From Cribrihabitans_A pelagius (GTDB lineage Bacteria > Pseudomonadota > Alphaproteobacteria > Rhodobacterales > Rhodobacteraceae), in assembly GCF_048820915.1 (NCBI RefSeq), contig NZ_JBMERR010000001.1:62001-126000 (forward strand): a DNA stretch of 64,000 bases, read 5' to 3'. Of this stretch, positions 36,653 to 44,718 are shown piece by piece. The first letter of the stretch is position 1; each line of letters starts with the position of its first letter. The position numbers and the translations under genes are program-made. Under the pieces are notes generated by a model. The model saw nothing but the letters and a program-made list of their open reading frames with translations, did no database searches and was not told the origin of the DNA.

Positions 36653-37618
36653 TCAGCGATCCAGAACCAGGGTCTTGCCCTCAAAGCGCGAGACGCAGGG
36701 CATGATGTGCTTGCCGCCGGCCTTCTGCGCGTCGGTCAGCCAGTGGTCGTAATGCAGGAAGGTGCCGTCATAGCCGATGACATTGGTTTCGCACTGGCCG
36801 CAGGCGCCGCCGCGGCAGAGGTAGGGGGCGTCGATGCCGGCCGCCTCCAGCGCTTCCAGCAGCGACTGATGCTCGCCGACCTGGACCACCTTGTTCGAAA
36901 CCGCGCATTTCACCTCGAAGGGCTTGCCGGAAGCAGGCGCCAGGAATTCCTCGGAATGCACTGCCTCGCGCGGCCAGCCCATGTCCGATGCAGTGCCGTG
37001 CACCCAGTTGATCATGCCCTTGGGGCCGCAGACATAGACATGGGTGCCAAGCGGCTGGGTGGCGAGCAGGGTGTTGAGGTCAATCGCTTCACCCTGATCG
37101 TCGTGATAGATGTGCACCTTGCCCGGGTATTTTGCCTCCAGTTCCCCGGCATAGGTGCCGAGCGAGGCGTTGCGCACTGAATAATGCAGCTCGAAATGGC
37201 CGCCCATCATGGTGAGCTGATGCATCTGCGCCATGAAAGGCGTGATGCCGATGCCGCCGGCCAGCATCAGGTGCTTCTCCGCGCGCAGGTCCAGCGAGAA
37301 CAGGTTCACCGGGTTGGAGATCACCATCTCCATACCCTCTTTCACCTTGCTGTGCATGAATCTGGAGCCGCCGCGGCCTTCATCGTCGCGGCGCACCGAG
37401 ATGGTGTAGGCACCGCGGTCGGCCGGGTTGGACATCAGCGAATAGGCGTTGAGCCGGGTGATGCCGCCGTCCTGCATCTCGACCACGGTATGCGCCCCGC
37501 CCGAGAAGGTGGGCAGGTCGCCGCCGCCGGTGCGGACGAATTTGAAACGGGTGACCAGGTCGTTGATCGGTTTGACCTCGGCTACGGTGACATTCAGTTT
37601 TGCGGTGCCAGCACTCAT
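36653..37618 (-). CDS. dmmB: Dimethylamine monooxygenase reductase subunit (PDR/VanB-type flavoprotein)
   Basis: 321 residues from the ATG at 37618 that overlaps the dmmA stop (ATGA). The order is that of phthalate-dioxygenase-type reductases: flavin domain (NAYSLMSNP at ~57-65), nicotinamide domain (MLAGGIGITPFMAQ near 115) and C-terminal plant-type [2Fe-2S] domain with CRGGACGQCETN and a distal cysteine in IMPCVSR. It passes electrons from NAD(P)H to the haem subunit. Confidence 0.88.
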   Translation of the reverse strand: MSAGTAKLNVTVAEVKPINDLVTRFKFVRTGGGDLPTFSGGAHTVVEMQDGGITRLNAYSLMSNPADRGAYTISVRRDDEGRGGSRFMHSKVKEGMEMVISNPVNLFSLDLRAEKHLMLAGGIGITPFMAQMHQLTMMGGHFELHYSVRNASLGTYAGELEAKYPGKVHIYHDDQGEAIDLNTLLATQPLGTHVYVCGPKGMINWVHGTASDMGWPREAVHSEEFLAPASGKPFEVKCAVSNKVVQVGEHQSLLEALEAAGIDAPYLCRGGACGQCETNVIGYDGTFLHYDHWLTDAQKAGGKHIMPCVSRFEGKTLVLDR

Positions 37619-38226
37619 TTGAACAGCTCCACTTTCTCGGGGATGTTGCCCGGATCCTCGGCGTCCACCCGCACACCCTGGAAAGCGGCGAGGCGGCGCG
37701 AATAGTGGTCGCGCACGAACAGGCTCAGCCCGCAATGGCTGCACTCGAACGGGTCGGTGGTGACGTCCTCGGTGATGCCCTTGCAGTGCACGCATTGCAT
37801 GCGCCGCGCGGTGGAGCCGCGGTGCTCGGTCTGGATCGCGGTATGCGGGATGCCGGCCGCGGTGGCTTCCGCCATGGCCTGGCCCACCAGGCTTTCGGTG
37901 CCCGCGAGGTAGACTTGGGTGCCCATGTGGCAGTTTTGCAGGGCGCGGCGGATGCGGCTTTGCGCGGCTGTGTAGGAGGGGCCGGTATAGAACTGCCCTG
38001 CGCCCAGCTCCTGCAGCTGGCTGCTGTAGGTGCCGCCGCTGGATTTGGGAATGTAGATGATATGGGCCCTGGCCCAGAAATCCGGACCGGTGGCGCCTGC
38101 CAGCGCGAGAATGGCTTCGGCGCCTTCGGCGTCGGCAATCATCAGGTGGCTGCTGCCGGGGCGTGCTTCCAGCTCGCCGTAGACGGGGCGGCTGAGGATG
38201 GAGGGTGGGAATTCGGTCTTGGGCAT
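37615..38226 (-). CDS. dmmA: Dimethylamine monooxygenase small subunit, DmmA family
   Basis: 203 residues. The N-terminal domain (residues ~1-140) contains MIADAEGAEAILALAG and LAGTESLVGQAMAEA. The C-terminal zinc-ribbon-like segment has two CxxC knuckles (MQCVHCKGI and FECSHCGLS). This matches the family annotated as dimethylamine monooxygenase subunit DmmA. A terminator-like hairpin (38260-38285) separates it from dmmD; the other dmm genes follow with overlaps or a nine-base gap. Confidence 0.82.
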   Translation of the reverse strand: MPKTEFPPSILSRPVYGELEARPGSSHLMIADAEGAEAILALAGATGPDFWARAHIIYIPKSSGGTYSSQLQELGAGQFYTGPSYTAAQSRIRRALQNCHMGTQVYLAGTESLVGQAMAEATAAGIPHTAIQTEHRGSTARRMQCVHCKGITEDVTTDPFECSHCGLSLFVRDHYSRRLAAFQGVRVDAEDPGNIPEKVELFK

Positions 38227-38259
38227 CGGGTCGCTTTTCCTGCCGTCGGTGAACGAAAA

Positions 38260-38285
38260 CGGGCGCCCCCGGTCAGGGGCGCCCG
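38260..38285 (-). terminator. Hairpin between dmmD and dmmA (terminator or attenuator)
   Basis: CGGGCGCCCC and GGGGCGCCCG form a perfect 10-bp stem with a six-base loop. On the minus strand TTTT follows at once, nine bases after the dmmD stop. It should reduce read-through into dmmABC, so those genes are either attenuated or have their own promoter. Confidence 0.75.
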
Positions 38286-38294
38286 GGCGCAGGC

Positions 38295-39431
38295 TCAGCC
38301 TTTTGCGGTGCGGCGCTTTTTTTCCTTGTCGTGGAAGGGCATCTCTGCCGCCACGCAGGGGATCTCGCCGCTGGCGTTCTTCACGGTCAGCTTCACGCCC
38401 GGCTCGGCGCAGTCGACAGGCATCCGGGCGATGCCGACGTTGTGCTCGTTCAGCGGCGAGTACATGCCGATGGTCACGACGCCGACCTGCTTGCCGTCTT
38501 TCAGGAGCGGCGCGCCTTCCTCGGCCGGCTCGGTGCCGTCAAGCTTCACGCCGTAGATCTTGAAGCGCTCCTTGCCTTTCAGCCGGTAGTGCTCCTCCGC
38601 GCCGCGGAAACCGGTCTTGCCGGGGGAGACGGTGAAGTCGAGCCCCAGCTCCCAAAGCGTGTCGCCGCATTTCTCGTTCTCGAAGGGGTAGGTCTCGGAG
38701 TTGTCGTAGGGGAAGAACAGCAGGTAGCTTTCGGCGCGCAGCAGGTCGAGCGTGGTGAAGCGGGTCGGGATGATGCCCCACGACGCGCCTTTCTCCGCCA
38801 GGCTGTCCCAGATGTGCGGCGCGTCCTGGCCGCGGCAGAAGATTTCGTAGCCGCGCTCTCCGGTATAGCCGGTGCGGGAGATGGTCACCGGTTTGTCGAA
38901 CAGCGTGGTGTGGATGTGGCTGAAATAGGCCACGTCGCGGATGCCCGGCACGCCCTGCTCCTGCAGGAAGTCCACCGCCAGCGGCCCCTGCAGCGAGATG
39001 TCGTGCAGGTTGTCGTCAAAGCGGATATCGACGTCGCGGCCCAGCGCCGCCATGGTCAGCTGCTCGTGGCCCTGGCCCGCGCCGTGCACCACCATCCAGC
39101 TGTTCGGCCCCATGCGGTAGATCACGCAGTCGTCGATGAACTTGCCCTCGTCGTTCAGCATGCAGGCATACGTGCTGCGGCCGGGCTTGATCTTTTCCAC
39201 GTTGCGGGTGGTGGCGCGGTCGATCACGTGGCTGGCGTGCGGGCCGACGATGTGGACCTTCTTCAGCCCCGAGACATCCATGAAGCCCGCCTTGGTGCGG
39301 ATCGCCATGTATTCCTCGGTCTGGTCCTTCTCGTAGGACCAGGCGGTGCCCATGCCGCTCCAGTCTTCGAGCGCCGAGCCCAGGGCCCGGTGGCGGTCGG
39401 CAAGGGTCGAGAAGCGCCAGGATGCAGTCAT
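38295..39431 (-). CDS. dmmD: GcvT-family folate-binding protein of the dimethylamine operon
   Basis: 378 residues from ATG 39431 with GGGAGA upstream. It belongs to the GcvT/DmdA aminomethyltransferase fold: MDVSGLKKVHIVGPHASHVID near 50-70, TISRTGYTGERGYEIFCRG near 185-203, and a C-terminal beta barrel (GVVTIGMYSPLNEHNVG). It probably binds tetrahydrofolate and captures formaldehyde released by the DmmABC enzyme as methylene-THF. DMSP demethylase is a relative, but the location argues for amine use. The gene has the same operator-like leader as tmm. Confidence 0.82.
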   Translation of the reverse strand: MTASWRFSTLADRHRALGSALEDWSGMGTAWSYEKDQTEEYMAIRTKAGFMDVSGLKKVHIVGPHASHVIDRATTRNVEKIKPGRSTYACMLNDEGKFIDDCVIYRMGPNSWMVVHGAGQGHEQLTMAALGRDVDIRFDDNLHDISLQGPLAVDFLQEQGVPGIRDVAYFSHIHTTLFDKPVTISRTGYTGERGYEIFCRGQDAPHIWDSLAEKGASWGIIPTRFTTLDLLRAESYLLFFPYDNSETYPFENEKCGDTLWELGLDFTVSPGKTGFRGAEEHYRLKGKERFKIYGVKLDGTEPAEEGAPLLKDGKQVGVVTIGMYSPLNEHNVGIARMPVDCAEPGVKLTVKNASGEIPCVAAEMPFHDKEKKRRTAKG

Positions 39432-39447
39432 TTGCGAAGTCTCCCTA

Positions 39448-39494
39448 TTGGTGCGGACCAAAACTCTTGCTTTGGTTCCTTTGGTCTGGTCCAG
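39448..39494 (-). promoter_or_regulatory. Two operator-like 14-mers in the dmmD leader
   Basis: Read toward dmmD, CTGGACCAGACCAA (39494-39481) and TTGGTCCGCACCAA (39461-39448) start 33 bases apart. The second lies 16 bases before the ATG. Order, spacing, the AACCAAA between them and the CCAATAGGGAGAC following the second site are all as in the tmm leader. Confidence 0.65.
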
Positions 39495-39984
39495 TTAGCC
39501 AAGCGAGACCCCTTTCTGTCAACGTTTTTTCCTGTTAGTGAAATGATTTCGCTGAAAGGGCTGGTCTTGCTGGGATTTTTGCAGCGGAGCTGCGCGGGGT
39601 CAACGCTAGCCCTCCGCCGCGGAGCGCAGAGAGGAACGCCCGCAGGGGTGAGAATCACTCTGGTCCGAACCAGTTTCGCCGGGCCCAGGGGCGCAGCAGC
39701 GGTTCGAATCCGGCAATCGGCCTTGCCCCGCAGGCCGGAGGTCCGCCGCACCGGGCGGCCGCGGCGGCCGCGGTTCCTTGTTGCCGGGCTTGGGCTTAGC
39801 GCCCTGCAACCCGGGCGCAGCCGCGCCGGGGCAGGCGTTTCACGCGGGCAAGCATTGCCTGAAAGTGAAGTTATTTTCACATGATTATTGACAGCGCGCC
39901 GCCGGTCTCCGCAATATCACTGTAAAATAATATTCCCTAGAGGCAATAAATGCCCGGGACACAGCCAACAGGAGGGCTTTAGAC
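39495..39984. promoter_or_regulatory. 490-base divergent region between dmmD and amt
   Basis: No gene is supported. CTGGTCCGAACCAG at 39660-39673 fits the same operator pattern as the dmmD leader. GTGAA/TTCAC around six bases (39865-39880) is a small inverted repeat that contains the AT-rich motif in inverse form. A probable promoter for amt has TTGACA (39888-39893) and CAATAT (39912-39917), spacing 18. TGTAAAATAATATTCC (39921-39936) follows. AGGAGG at 39971-39976 is the ribosome-binding site. The middle (39700-39830) is GC-rich and featureless. Confidence 0.5.
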
Positions 39985-41358
39985 GTGGATGGCAACTTGA
40001 ATGCTCTGACCACGGTGTTCACCGAGTTCTATTACTGGGTGACCGTCGTGTTCATGTTTCTGATACATGTGGGCTTCTGCATGTACGAGGTCGGCGCCAG
40101 CCGGCACCGCAACCATATGCACACGCTGATGAAGAATATCATGATCATTCCCCTGGTCACGGTGACGTTCTTCTTCTTCGGCTGGTGGATCTACTGGTCG
40201 TTCCCGAACTTCCCGTTCTTCGGCGGCCTGAATCACGAGGCGGGCAGCGCCAACCTGCCCTGGTCGCAGACCATGGCGACCAACCTGTCGGACCGGATCA
40301 CCGGGGTGTTCTGGGCCGCCTTCCTGCTGTTTTCCTGGACCGCCGCCTCGATCGTCTCGGGCGCGGTGATCGAGCGTATCCGCTCTTCGGCGCTCTGGCT
40401 GCATGCGGTGATGATCGGCTCGGTGTTCTGGATCATCGACGCCGCCTGGGGCTGGCACGCCGAAGGCTGGATGGTGAAGTACCTCGGCTACCATGACGCC
40501 TACGCCTCCGGCGTGATCCATGCGATCGCGGGCGGCTATGCGCTGGGCGTGATCATGGTGCTGGGCCCGCGGATCGGCAAGTTTGCCGCCGATGGCACGC
40601 CGCGCGATATCCCGCCGCATAACCCCTGGATGCTGACCATCGGCATCTTCCTGATCTACTCCGGCTTCTGGGGCTTCTATGCTGCCTGCAACATTCCCGC
40701 GATATCGCCCGAGGCCATTGGCGGGGTGATCACCGGCGACACCTGGACCGCCACCAACATCTACCTGGCTCCGACCTCGCTGTCGGCGATCACCTTCAAC
40801 TTCCTGATGTCGATGTCGGGCGGGCTGATGGCGGCTTATCTGGTCTCCAAGGGCGATGCCTTCTGGACCTTCTCCGGCGGCCTTGCCGGGATCATCACCG
40901 CTTCGGCCGGCAATGACCTCTACCACCCGATCCAGGCAATGCTGGTGGGCGCGGTGGGCGTCGTCATCGTCTACAAGCTGCACTACTGGGTGGAGCGCCG
41001 CTTCAAGCTGGACGATGCGGTCGGCGCGGTTGCCGTGCATGGCTATTCCGGCATCGTCGGGCTGATCCTCGCGGGCTTCCTGCTGTGGGGCGCGCCGAGC
41101 TCGCCCTATGAGGGCTTCGCCACCGTCAACCCGCTGGGACAGACCCTGGGTGCCGTCATCATGTTCGGCGTGCTGGGCTGGCTGCCGGGCTATGTGATCG
41201 CCCGCATCCAGGCCGCGGCCGGCGTGCTGCGCATCCCGGTCGAGGTGGAACTCCAGGGCCTCGATTACGCCGAACACCACGCCTACGAGGACGCCAAATC
41301 GGCGATCATCGAGGCCGACAAGGCTGCCCTGTCCGGCAGAGGCGTTCCAGCAGAATAA
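39985..41358 (+). CDS. Amt-family ammonium/methylammonium channel
   Basis: 457 residues from GTG 39985 (AGGAGG nine bases upstream). About eleven hydrophobic segments. The twin pore histidines appear in SGVIHAIAGG and AVAVHGYSG, with the conserved aspartate eight residues before the first. It is divergent from housekeeping AmtB proteins and opens an operon with a small membrane protein and, after a hairpin, mgsABC-gmaS. Uptake of methylamine or recapture of ammonium is inferred from that context. The C-terminal cytoplasmic tail (AEHHAYEDAKSAIIEADKAA) is acidic. Confidence 0.88.
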   Translation: MDGNLNALTTVFTEFYYWVTVVFMFLIHVGFCMYEVGASRHRNHMHTLMKNIMIIPLVTVTFFFFGWWIYWSFPNFPFFGGLNHEAGSANLPWSQTMATNLSDRITGVFWAAFLLFSWTAASIVSGAVIERIRSSALWLHAVMIGSVFWIIDAAWGWHAEGWMVKYLGYHDAYASGVIHAIAGGYALGVIMVLGPRIGKFAADGTPRDIPPHNPWMLTIGIFLIYSGFWGFYAACNIPAISPEAIGGVITGDTWTATNIYLAPTSLSAITFNFLMSMSGGLMAAYLVSKGDAFWTFSGGLAGIITASAGNDLYHPIQAMLVGAVGVVIVYKLHYWVERRFKLDDAVGAVAVHGYSGIVGLILAGFLLWGAPSSPYEGFATVNPLGQTLGAVIMFGVLGWLPGYVIARIQAAAGVLRIPVEVELQGLDYAEHHAYEDAKSAIIEADKAALSGRGVPAE

Positions 41359-41368
41359 GGAGATCGAA

Positions 41369-41584
41369 ATGTCTACGATTGGTTACGACAGCTGGGCCGT
41401 GGACCTGGCGGAGGTGGGAGCGGTCTATCCCTTCCAGGGTTACGAAGGGCTGATGGTCGCGCTGGGGGTGGTTTTCTGGATCGCTTGGCACCGGATCCAG
41501 TTTGCCCGCGAAAGTGCGCACCTGGAGAAGGCCAGGCGCATGGGAGATCAGGAAAAAATCCATGCCTTGCTAGACAAGTACTAG
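41369..41584 (+). CDS. Small membrane protein next to the Amt channel
   Basis: 71 residues with AAGGAGAT upstream, 10 bases after amt. One hydrophobic segment (GLMVALGVVFWIAWHRI, ~27-43) is followed by a charged helix (ARESAHLEKARRMGDQEKI). No family recognised. Close coupling to amt suggests an accessory or regulatory partner of the channel, in place of GlnK, which is absent here. Confidence 0.75.
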   Translation: MSTIGYDSWAVDLAEVGAVYPFQGYEGLMVALGVVFWIAWHRIQFARESAHLEKARRMGDQEKIHALLDKY

Positions 41585-41592
41585 GCAGTTCG

Positions 41593-41615
41593 GGGCGCGC
41601 CAGCTTGGCGCGCCC
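41593..41615 (+). terminator. Hairpin between amt unit and mgsA
   Basis: GGGCGCGCCA and TGGCGCGCCC form a perfect 10-bp stem with a three-base loop, nine bases after the small membrane gene. Only a weak T-rich stretch follows, so it may be a partial terminator. Confidence 0.65.
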
Positions 41616-41706
41616 TTCCCTCTTGGGAAAATAAGTTTCATGACAGTTGATCGACCCGGCGCAAGCTGCTAGCGTTGATTCGAGACGAAACGCAGGAGGC
41701 ACACGG

Positions 41707-42600
41707 ATGTGCGGGATTGTTGGTCTTTTCCTGAAAGACAAAACTCTTGAGCCGCGGCTGGGCGATATGCTCACCGACATGCTCATCACCATGACCGATC
41801 GCGGCCCGGATAGTGCGGGCATCGCGATCTACGGCGCGGAAGCTCCGGGGCGCAGCAAGCTCACGGTGCAGTCGGACGCGCCGGAAGCCTTCGACGGCCT
41901 TGCGGCTGCGCTGGCTGAGGCGCTGGGCAGCAGCGTCGAGCTGCGGGTGAACGACACCCACGCGGTGCTCGATCTGCCCGCGGGCCAGGCAGAGGCCGCC
42001 CGCAGCGCGCTGGCGGAGCTGCGCCCGGGCCTGCGCATCATGAGCGCGGGCGACAGTATCGAGATCTACAAGGAAGTCGGCCTGCCGGAGAAAGTCGCGG
42101 ATCGTTTCGGCCTGCGCGGCATGAGCGGCAGCCACGGCATCGGCCACACCCGGATGGCCACCGAATCCGCCGTCACCACCGAGGGCGCGCACCCGTTCTC
42201 GACCGGGGAAGACCAGTGCCTGGTGCACAACGGCTCGCTGTCGAACCATAACTCCTGGCGCCGCAAACTGCAGCGTGCGGGCGTGCGCATCGAATCGATG
42301 AACGACACCGAGGTCGGCGCCGCCTACCTGACCTGGAAGATGCAGAACGGCGCCACCCTGGGCGAAGCGCTGGAAAGCTCGATCGACGATCTCGACGGGT
42401 TCTTCAACTTCGTGGTCGGCACCAAGGACGGGTTCGGCGTCGTGCGCGACCCGATCGCCTGCAAGCCCGCGGTGATGGCGGAGACCGATCAGTATGTGGC
42501 CTTCGGCTCGGAATACCGCGCGCTGGTGAACCTGCCGGGCATCGAGGACGCCCGCGTCTGGGAGCCCGAACCCGCAACCGTTTACTTCTGGAACCACTGA
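41707..42600 (+). CDS. mgsA: N-methylglutamate synthase subunit A (class II glutamine amidotransferase)
   Basis: 297 residues from ATG 41707. The start MCGIVGLF exposes the N-terminal nucleophile cysteine of Ntn amidotransferases (first of the GltB-type domains). GHTRMATESAVTTEGAHPF and HNGSLSNHNSWR are the substrate loops. In the mgsABC enzyme this subunit handles the amide substrate from GmaS. GGAAAATAAGTTTC (41627-41640) lies upstream, and GGAGG is near 41695. Confidence 0.9.
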   Translation: MCGIVGLFLKDKTLEPRLGDMLTDMLITMTDRGPDSAGIAIYGAEAPGRSKLTVQSDAPEAFDGLAAALAEALGSSVELRVNDTHAVLDLPAGQAEAARSALAELRPGLRIMSAGDSIEIYKEVGLPEKVADRFGLRGMSGSHGIGHTRMATESAVTTEGAHPFSTGEDQCLVHNGSLSNHNSWRRKLQRAGVRIESMNDTEVGAAYLTWKMQNGATLGEALESSIDDLDGFFNFVVGTKDGFGVVRDPIACKPAVMAETDQYVAFGSEYRALVNLPGIEDARVWEPEPATVYFWNH

Positions 42601-42601
42601 C

Positions 42602-43285
42602 ATGCAGACATACAATCTCGAAGCGGATGGCCTGCGCGGTCTGAACTCGGCCCTGCAAGCCCAGAGCGAAACCCTGACCGAGGAAAGCTGGGAGGTCATC
42701 AACCCCAAAGGCAGCCACGCGGTGGCGGTCGGGCTCAATGCGCCGGTCAAGGTCACCGTGAACGGCTCCACCGGCTACTACTGCGCGGGCATGAACCAGC
42801 AGGCGCATGTGCATGTGAAAGGCTCGGTTGGCCCCGGTGTGGCGGAAAACATGATGTCCGGACAGGTCGTCGTCGAAGGCGATGCCAGCCAGTACGCGGG
42901 CGCCACCGGCCACGGCGGGCTCCTGGTCATCAAGGGCAACGCCAGCTCGCGCTGCGGCATCTCGATGAAGGGCATCGACATCGTGGTGCATGGCAGCATC
43001 GGCCACATGTGCGCCTTCATGGCCCAGGCCGGCAATCTGGTGGTGCTCGGCGATGCCGGCGATGCGCTGGGGGATTCCTGCTACGAGGCCCGCCTGTTCG
43101 TGCGCGGTTCGGTCAAGAGCCTGGGCGCCGACTGCATCGAAAAGGAAATGCGCCCCGAGCATATCGACATTCTGAAGGACCTGCTGGCCCGGGCCGGCAG
43201 CGATGCCAAGCCGGAAGAGTTCAAGCGCTACGGCTCCGCCCGCACGCTGTACAACTTCGACGTCGACAACGCGCAGGCCTACTAA
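42602..43285 (+). CDS. mgsB: N-methylglutamate synthase subunit B (GXGXG domain)
   Basis: 227 residues of the right-handed beta-helix GltB C-terminal type. Repeated glycines are seen in VHVKGSVGPGVAENMMSG, YAGATGHGGLLVIKGNA and VVHGSIGHMC. The start is one base after the mgsA stop. It corresponds to the third domain of glutamate synthase, split off as a separate subunit. Confidence 0.9.
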   Translation: MQTYNLEADGLRGLNSALQAQSETLTEESWEVINPKGSHAVAVGLNAPVKVTVNGSTGYYCAGMNQQAHVHVKGSVGPGVAENMMSGQVVVEGDASQYAGATGHGGLLVIKGNASSRCGISMKGIDIVVHGSIGHMCAFMAQAGNLVVLGDAGDALGDSCYEARLFVRGSVKSLGADCIEKEMRPEHIDILKDLLARAGSDAKPEEFKRYGSARTLYNFDVDNAQAY

Positions 43286-43303
43286 GGACAGGGACCCAGA
43301 CAG

Positions 43304-44635
43304 ATGGACAACAAGAACATTCCCCGCACGGCCCCGATTCAGTCGGCGACCTTCTCCAACCCCATCAACGCCGAGATCCGGCGCGCCGCGGCCACCGGGA
43401 TCTATGACATCCGCGGCGGCGGCGCCAAGCGCCGGGTGCCGCATTTCGATGACCTGCTGTTTCTCGGCGCCTCGGTCTCGCGCTACCCGCTCGAAGGCTA
43501 CCGGGAGAAATGCGACACCAAGGTGACGCTCGGCACCCGCTTTGCCAAGAAGCCGATCGAGCTGGACATTCCGGTGACCATCGCGGGCATGAGCTTTGGC
43601 GCGCTGTCGGGCCCCGCCAAGGAGGCTTTGGGCCGCGGCGCGTCGGCGGCAGGCACCTCCACCACCACCGGCGACGGCGGCATGACCCCGGAAGAGCGCG
43701 GCCATTCCACCAAACTGGTCTACCAGTACCTGCCCTCGCGCTATGGCATGAACCCGGATGACCTGCGCAAGGCCGATGCGATCGAGATCGTGGTGGGCCA
43801 GGGCGCGAAACCCGGCGGCGGCGGCATGCTGCTGGGCCAGAAGATTTCCGACCGGGTGGCGCAGATGCGCTGCCTGCCCAAGGGGATCGACCAGCGCTCC
43901 GCCTGCCGCCACCCGGACTGGACCGGCCCGGACGATCTGGAGATCAAGATCCTGGAGCTGCGCGAGATCACCGATTGGCAGGTGCCGATCTACGTGAAGG
44001 TAGGCGCGACCCGGCCCTATTTCGACACCGCGCTGGCGGTGAAGGCGGGTGCCGATGTGGTGGTGATGGACGGCATGCAGGGCGGCACCGCCGCCACCCA
44101 GGACGTTTTCATCGAACATGTCGGCCTGCCGACGCTGGCCTGCATCCGCCCCGCGGTGCAGGCGCTGCAGGACCTCGGCGTGCACCGCGAGGTGCAGCTG
44201 GTGGTCTCCGGCGGAATCCGCACCGGCGCGGACGTGGCCAAGGCGCTGGCGCTGGGCGCCGACGCGGTGGCGATCGGCACCGCGGCGCTGGTGGCGCTGG
44301 GCGACAACGACCCGAAGTGGGAAGATGAATACCAGAAACTGGGCACCACCACCGGCGCCTATGACGACTGGCACGAGGGCCGCGACCCGGCTGGCATCAC
44401 CACCCAGGATCCGGAGCTGATGAAGCGGCTCGACCCGGTCGATGCCGGCCGCCGCCTGCGCAATTACCTCAAGGTGATGACGCTGGAAGCACAGACAATC
44501 GCCCGCGCCTGCGGCCATAATCACCTGCACAACCTCGAGCCCGAGGACCTCTGCGCGCTGACGATGGAGGCCGCCGCGATGGCGCGGGTGCCGCTGGCGG
44601 GCACCGAATGGTACCCCGGCAAGGCGGGTTTTTAA
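43304..44635 (+). CDS. mgsC: N-methylglutamate synthase subunit C (FMN-binding glutamate-synthase domain)
   Basis: 443 residues. The FMN-binding TIM barrel of glutamate synthase is shown by TIAGMSFGALSGPAKEALGRGA near 95-116, GAKPGGGGMLLGQKI near 168, VVMDGMQGGTAATQD and VSGGIRTGADVAKALALGADAV. With MgsA and MgsB it makes N-methylglutamate from methylamine carried as gamma-glutamylmethylamide and 2-oxoglutarate or glutamate. Preceded by AAGGACAGGGA. Confidence 0.92.
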   Translation: MDNKNIPRTAPIQSATFSNPINAEIRRAAATGIYDIRGGGAKRRVPHFDDLLFLGASVSRYPLEGYREKCDTKVTLGTRFAKKPIELDIPVTIAGMSFGALSGPAKEALGRGASAAGTSTTTGDGGMTPEERGHSTKLVYQYLPSRYGMNPDDLRKADAIEIVVGQGAKPGGGGMLLGQKISDRVAQMRCLPKGIDQRSACRHPDWTGPDDLEIKILELREITDWQVPIYVKVGATRPYFDTALAVKAGADVVVMDGMQGGTAATQDVFIEHVGLPTLACIRPAVQALQDLGVHREVQLVVSGGIRTGADVAKALALGADAVAIGTAALVALGDNDPKWEDEYQKLGTTTGAYDDWHEGRDPAGITTQDPELMKRLDPVDAGRRLRNYLKVMTLEAQTIARACGHNHLHNLEPEDLCALTMEAAAMARVPLAGTEWYPGKAGF

Positions 44636-44718
44636 GTTAACATACCGGGGCGCGGGCCAGTGAGGGTGCGCGCCTCTGGATCAACAAGACCAACACAACA
44701 GGGAAGGGAAGTAGGACC

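Noticed and set aside
38295..39431. DMSP demethylase dmdA
   Set aside because: Same GcvT fold, but the position ahead of dmmABC and the operator leader shared with tmm point to the dimethylamine operon.
39428..39880. 150-residue minus-strand open frame in the dmmD-amt gap
   Set aside because: Basic, proline-rich product without recognisable features that runs over the operator sites and dmmD leader.
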